A stretch of DNA of 35,613 nt from Actinomycetes bacterium (lineage in GTDB: Bacteria; Actinomycetota; Coriobacteriia; Coriobacteriales; JAEZZM01). The position numbers were made by a program, and so were the translations under genes. How positions within the stretch are numbered: position 1 is the first letter of the stretch; each line of letters starts with the position of its first letter. The notes below the pieces were generated by a model that was not told where the DNA came from, did no database searches, and saw nothing but the letters and a program-made list of their open reading frames with translations. Location of the stretch: contig JAEZZM010000008.1 in the NCBI GenBank assembly GCA_023418575.1, positions 1 through 35,613 of the forward strand. Direction: 5' to 3'. Positions 32,696-35,613 of the stretch are shown in pieces.

Positions 32696-33283
32696 ATGAA
32701 AAAACGAGCGCTTCTGCTGATTGATATGCAAGTTGATTTTTGTGAGGGCGGCTCTCTTGCTGTTAAAGGAGGGGATGATCTTGCTACGCGGCTTGCTCTG
32801 CATCTGCAAGATATCATGAATCAACGGACATTTGGCTCAAGCAAGTATGCCGCTCTTATCGCCAGCCGCGATGCTCATATTGATCCCTTAGAGCACTTTA
32901 GCGATAAGCCCGACTTTCAAAATACCTGGCCTATACATTGCAAACAAGGCTCCCCAGGTTTTGAGCTTCACCCAACTTTGAGAGATCTTCCTTTTGATGC
33001 GTGTTTTGACTAAGGGGCATACAGCGCTGGATATTCTGCTTTTGAGGGTAGCACTGAGGATGGTCTTAGTCTTGCAGACTGGCTTAGGCTTAGGGGTATT
33101 TCTCAGCTTGATCTTGCTGGAATTGCACTAGAGCACTGTGTAAAGGCCACTGCACTTGATGCTCTTAAGCTGGGCTTTGAAACTAATTTGCTTTGCGATT
33201 ATTGTCTAGCCATCAATCCCTCTAAAGCGAATATGGTTTATCGGCGCTTAAGCTTGGCAGGAGCAGGCTTAATTAGAGCTTAA
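32696..33283 (+). pseudogene. pncA: Nicotinamidase/isochorismatase-family gene with one internal stop
   Basis: ATG 32696 (AAGG six bases upstream) to TAA 33283 forms one frame of 195 codons interrupted only by TAA at 33011-33013 (codon 106). Family features are present on both sides: the catalytic Asp in LLIDMQVDF, the metal ligands in S-R-D-A-H...H-F and W-P-I-H-C, then after the stop GAYSAGYSAFEG and the nucleophile Cys in EHCVKATALDA. In PncA the residue before GAY is the catalytic Lys, so the stop replaces exactly that codon (AAA to TAA is one change). Nicotinamidase turns nicotinamide into nicotinate for NAD synthesis. It is transcribed opposite to its neighbours and overlaps the acetyltransferase gene tail by 11 bp. 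Confidence 0.85.
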
Positions 33284-33821
33284 TCCAAAAGCGTTTAGTT
33301 CCCGGAACTTTTTGTGATTCATCTATGCTTATAAGCTCTTTTTCTTCTATCCCGCCATTTTTGATAATCACCTTTTGTGAGGCAATATTACCATCTTTGC
33401 AGGTTAGAAGAACTTCCTTTTCACCAGAAGCTCTACAAATGGGCAGGACTTGAGCAAGTATTTGGGAAGCATAGCCTTTCTTACGCTCAGAGGGCCTTAC
33501 ACTATAGCCAATATTTCCTCCATGAATGAGCAAAGCCTCATTAAGGGGATAGCGATAATCAATAACGCCTACAACTTTTTGGTCTTCATCTCTTATCGCC
33601 AAATAGACCTGTGAGGGTACAAAGCCCTCTGCCTTATACCTGGTCTCAAAATCAAGCCATTCATCATAGGTGTCAACTTTTTCTAATCCAGCCCAGCCAT
33701 CTAAACTGTCCTTGTTTTGAAGCATCTCAGCTTTAATAGCCATGACTTGTTCAGCGTGCTCTTTACTTGGTGGCACAAGGCTTATAGAGTCTGCACTATA
33801 TCTGGGTGTTTTTTCTGGCAT
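33273..33821 (-). CDS. GNAT family N-acetyltransferase
   Basis: This 182-residue protein has the GNAT fold pattern: a central strand VVGVIDYRYPLN, then GGNIGYSVRPSERKKGYASQIL, which contains the acetyl-CoA binding R/Q-x-x-G-x-G/A loop (here R-K-K-G-Y-A), and N-x-x-S-Q-K-V-I-x-K-N-G-G near the end. This arrangement is close to the small uncharacterised acetyltransferases of Firmicutes and Actinobacteria, and the substrate cannot be told. ATG 33821 is preceded by AGGAAA. The gene is convergent with the broken nicotinamidase gene and overlaps it by 11 bp. Confidence 0.85.
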   Translation of the reverse strand: MPEKTPRYSADSISLVPPSKEHAEQVMAIKAEMLQNKDSLDGWAGLEKVDTYDEWLDFETRYKAEGFVPSQVYLAIRDEDQKVVGVIDYRYPLNEALLIHGGNIGYSVRPSERKKGYASQILAQVLPICRASGEKEVLLTCKDGNIASQKVIIKNGGIEEKELISIDESQKVPGTKRFWIKL

Positions 33822-33984
33822 CTTGTTTCCTTTTTAAAAATGAGTTGCCTAAAACCAGCGTTTAAGATTGTTATAGGTAGTGTATCAAATCAGTCATTGG
33901 AACCAAACTTTAAGAGGGAAAACTGCAAACACTTGCAAAAATCCTTTGTAAGCTGTTCTACAGTTCACATATAAGTCCTGGATA

Positions 33985-34022
33985 TAAAACCCCTCCCCTA
34001 AGATTCTTTTCTTAAGGGAGGG
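33985..34022 (-). terminator. Terminator after the FIVAR surface protein gene
   Basis: On the minus strand CCCTCCCTTAAGA pairs with TCTTAGGGGAGGG (13 bp, one G-U pair) around a six-base loop, followed by GTTTTATA. It lies about 40 bp after the stop codon. Confidence 0.88.
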
Positions 34023-34061
34023 ATAGTTTGCGCTTATAAGCTCTATGAGCTGGCTGTCAGA

Positions 34062-35613
34062 CTAGTTATCAGCCTTTGAATTCCTTATCTTTCTTCCACC
34101 AAGCGCAAGGCTAGCAGCTCCCAACAAAGCAGCTAAAAGTGAATACTGTGTGCTCTCGCCCGTCTTAGGCAGTGTTGACTTAAATATAGAAGACTTTTGA
34201 GTCTTACTTGCTAGGTTTTGCTTTTCTGCCTGCTTGTCTAGCTTCTCTGAGTTGCTCTGCTCACTTAGACCCGCACCAGACGTGCTGGACTGAGAAGCAT
34301 TGCTGTTATCGGCTGATCCTTGATCAGCAGGCTTTGCAGGATCAACTTGTTCACTTGGGTCTGCAGGTTTTTCTGGTTCTACAGGCTTATCAGACTCACC
34401 AGGTTCTGGGTTAACGGGTTTGCCTGGTTCTGGACTGCCAGCGTCAGGGTCTTTGGGGTCAGGATCAGTTGGCTCTACAGGATTTGGCGTTTCTGGGTCA
34501 GGGGTTACAGTTCCGGGATCTGGCTCAGTTGTACCAGGCTTTGGCTTCTCACCAGGCTCAGGACTTGTCTCTTTGTCTTTAAGGCCCTGATCAGCATCGC
34601 TAAGCTTCTTCAGCGCTTGATCCACCTCATCTTGGATAGCATCGTCTTTTGCAAGAATTTCTTTAGCTTTCTCTAGAGCCTCTTCAAAATTCTTTTTGCT
34701 CTCATCTGTTTTATCAGTAAGATCCTTATCTTTTACCTCATCTATCTTTTGCTTCAAGGCATCCTTATTAGCCTTATACTGCAAAGCCTCAAGGACATCA
34801 TTGAGCTCTTTAGCGGCAGTTTCAACTTCTTCTTGAGTCACAGGTTTTTGCTCACGAAGGCCTTGAGCCTTTTTAATAGCCGCCTCAAGTTCTGATGCGC
34901 TCTTATCGGTTAGATTTTCTTTATCAAGCTTATTGGCAGTGGCAATGGCCTCATCTAACTTACTGAAATCAATCTTTGCAACAAGATTAGCCATTGCTTC
35001 ATCTATAGATGCACCCTTGCTGTCAACATCTGTCTGTTTGGCATTTGGATCTTCAATGAGCGTTTTGGCCTCGTCGATAAGCCCTTGGAGTTTCTTCACT
35101 CCCTCATCTTCAAAACTACCCTCTGCAAGCTTTTTCTCTGCCTCTGCAATTTTATCTTGTAAGTCCTTAGTCTTAGCACGTTTTTGCAGGTTATTCATAG
35201 CTGTCAGGAGCTCTTGAGCTTTGGCTTCAAATCTTTGCGTGTTTTCTTCCTCATTAGAGGTGATAGTATCTGCGATAAGCGCTAAGTTCTCATCGTAAAG
35301 CCTGAAAAACGGCTCGTAACTCTCAGGTGTATACTGTTTGCGGCTTAATTCATCAAGTTTCTTGCGCTCTTCCCCATTAACGCCCATGTCATGATGCACC
35401 TGTTTAATAGCATCCTCATTTGCCTTTTTGCTCACACGAGTTTTTAGAGCGTCAAAAGCATCTTTTAGTTTTTGAAGAGCATTATCGATCGTTGGCTGGT
35501 CGTTATCTTTATTTTCGGCAACAGCCTGAGCTTCTTTGTATGCCTCCACAAAGGCAGGGTGCGTGTTTGAAGTATAGTGCTCTGTGTATGATGGGACATT
35601 CTCCCAGAGTTTT
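34062..35613 (-). CDS. LPxTG surface protein with FIVAR-type repeats (5' end outside window)
   Basis: The frame stays open to the right edge, so this is the C-terminal part (517 residues visible) of a longer protein; the GTG at 35549 is not a real start. It begins inside a helical module with the FIVAR pattern (A-Y-K-E-A-Q-A-V...I-D-N-A-L-Q-K-L-K-D-A-F-D-A-L). About four more helical modules of 60-90 residues follow, then a Pro/Glu/Asp-rich wall-spanning stretch, a Ser/Asn-rich stretch, and LPKTGEST with a hydrophobic helix and a basic tail for sortase anchoring. FIVAR modules occur in large adhesins and in glycan-acting surface enzymes, so an N-terminal catalytic domain outside the window is possible. 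Confidence 0.85.
   Translation of the reverse strand, partial: KLWENVPSYTEHYTSNTHPAFVEAYKEAQAVAENKDNDQPTIDNALQKLKDAFDALKTRVSKKANEDAIKQVHHDMGVNGEERKKLDELSRKQYTPESYEPFFRLYDENLALIADTITSNEEENTQRFEAKAQELLTAMNNLQKRAKTKDLQDKIAEAEKKLAEGSFEDEGVKKLQGLIDEAKTLIEDPNAKQTDVDSKGASIDEAMANLVAKIDFSKLDEAIATANKLDKENLTDKSASELEAAIKKAQGLREQKPVTQEEVETAAKELNDVLEALQYKANKDALKQKIDEVKDKDLTDKTDESKKNFEEALEKAKEILAKDDAIQDEVDQALKKLSDADQGLKDKETSPEPGEKPKPGTTEPDPGTVTPDPETPNPVEPTDPDPKDPDAGSPEPGKPVNPEPGESDKPVEPEKPADPSEQVDPAKPADQGSADNSNASQSSTSGAGLSEQSNSEKLDKQAEKQNLASKTQKSSIFKSTLPKTGESTQYSLLAALLGAASLALGGRKIRNSKADN

Overview
The window looks like chromosomal DNA of a low-to-moderate GC member of the Coriobacteriia (Actinomycetota), probably the Atopobiaceae (Atopobium, Fannyhessea or Lancefieldella-like). 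This is inferred from several things: the RNA polymerase and ribosomal proteins have an actinobacterial look, a LuxR regulator is fused to a twelve-helix membrane domain (a hallmark of this class), there are LPxTG surface proteins with SHIRT, B-repeat and FIVAR modules, and an FMN_bind lipoprotein is present. The genus cannot be fixed from sequence reading alone. Almost every gene lies on the minus strand, so the biological order runs from right to left.

The core (3025-21590) is the classic translation/transcription cluster, read right to left: tRNA-Tyr, tRNA-Thr, tRNA-Met, tuf, rpmG, tRNA-Trp, secE, nusG, rplK, rplA, [insert], L10 leader, rplJ, rplL, rpoB, rpoC. A strong promoter (21666-21694) drives the tRNA-tuf end. 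Hairpin terminators follow tuf, tRNA-Trp, rplA, rplL and rpoC. RpoC carries a roughly 230-residue C-terminal extension with a helix-hairpin-helix segment that resembles the alpha-subunit C-terminal domain.

The most striking feature is an insertion of about 4.3 kb between rplA and rplJ. It carries a lactococcin 972-type bacteriocin system: bacteriocin precursor, large bacteriocin-associated membrane protein and dedicated ABC ATPase. A small divergent plus-strand ORF lies beside it. The insert is bounded by two copies of the rplA 3' half. One belongs to the intact gene; the other is a 5'-truncated copy of about 360 bp, nearly identical but with a different C-terminal tail. This is what single-crossover (Campbell-type) integration of DNA carrying an rplA fragment would leave. 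Two terminators shield the ribosomal operon from the cassette, tandem 16-bp repeats sit upstream of the bacteriocin promoter, and a 13-bp hairpin separates the bacteriocin gene from its membrane-protein gene.

The left edge (1-2665) holds an AT-rich four-gene ABC-2 type transporter operon, the last gene being cut by the window. The right side (21600-35613) is an accessory, cell-surface region: a cupin remnant, a membrane LuxR regulator, a multi-FMN_bind lipoprotein, a 1437-residue sortase-anchored SHIRT/B-repeat 'periscope'-like protein, a RarD transporter, an exported coiled-coil protein, a nicotinamidase gene broken by one stop codon exactly at its catalytic lysine position, a GNAT acetyltransferase, and the C-terminal part of a FIVAR-repeat LPKTG protein running off the right edge.
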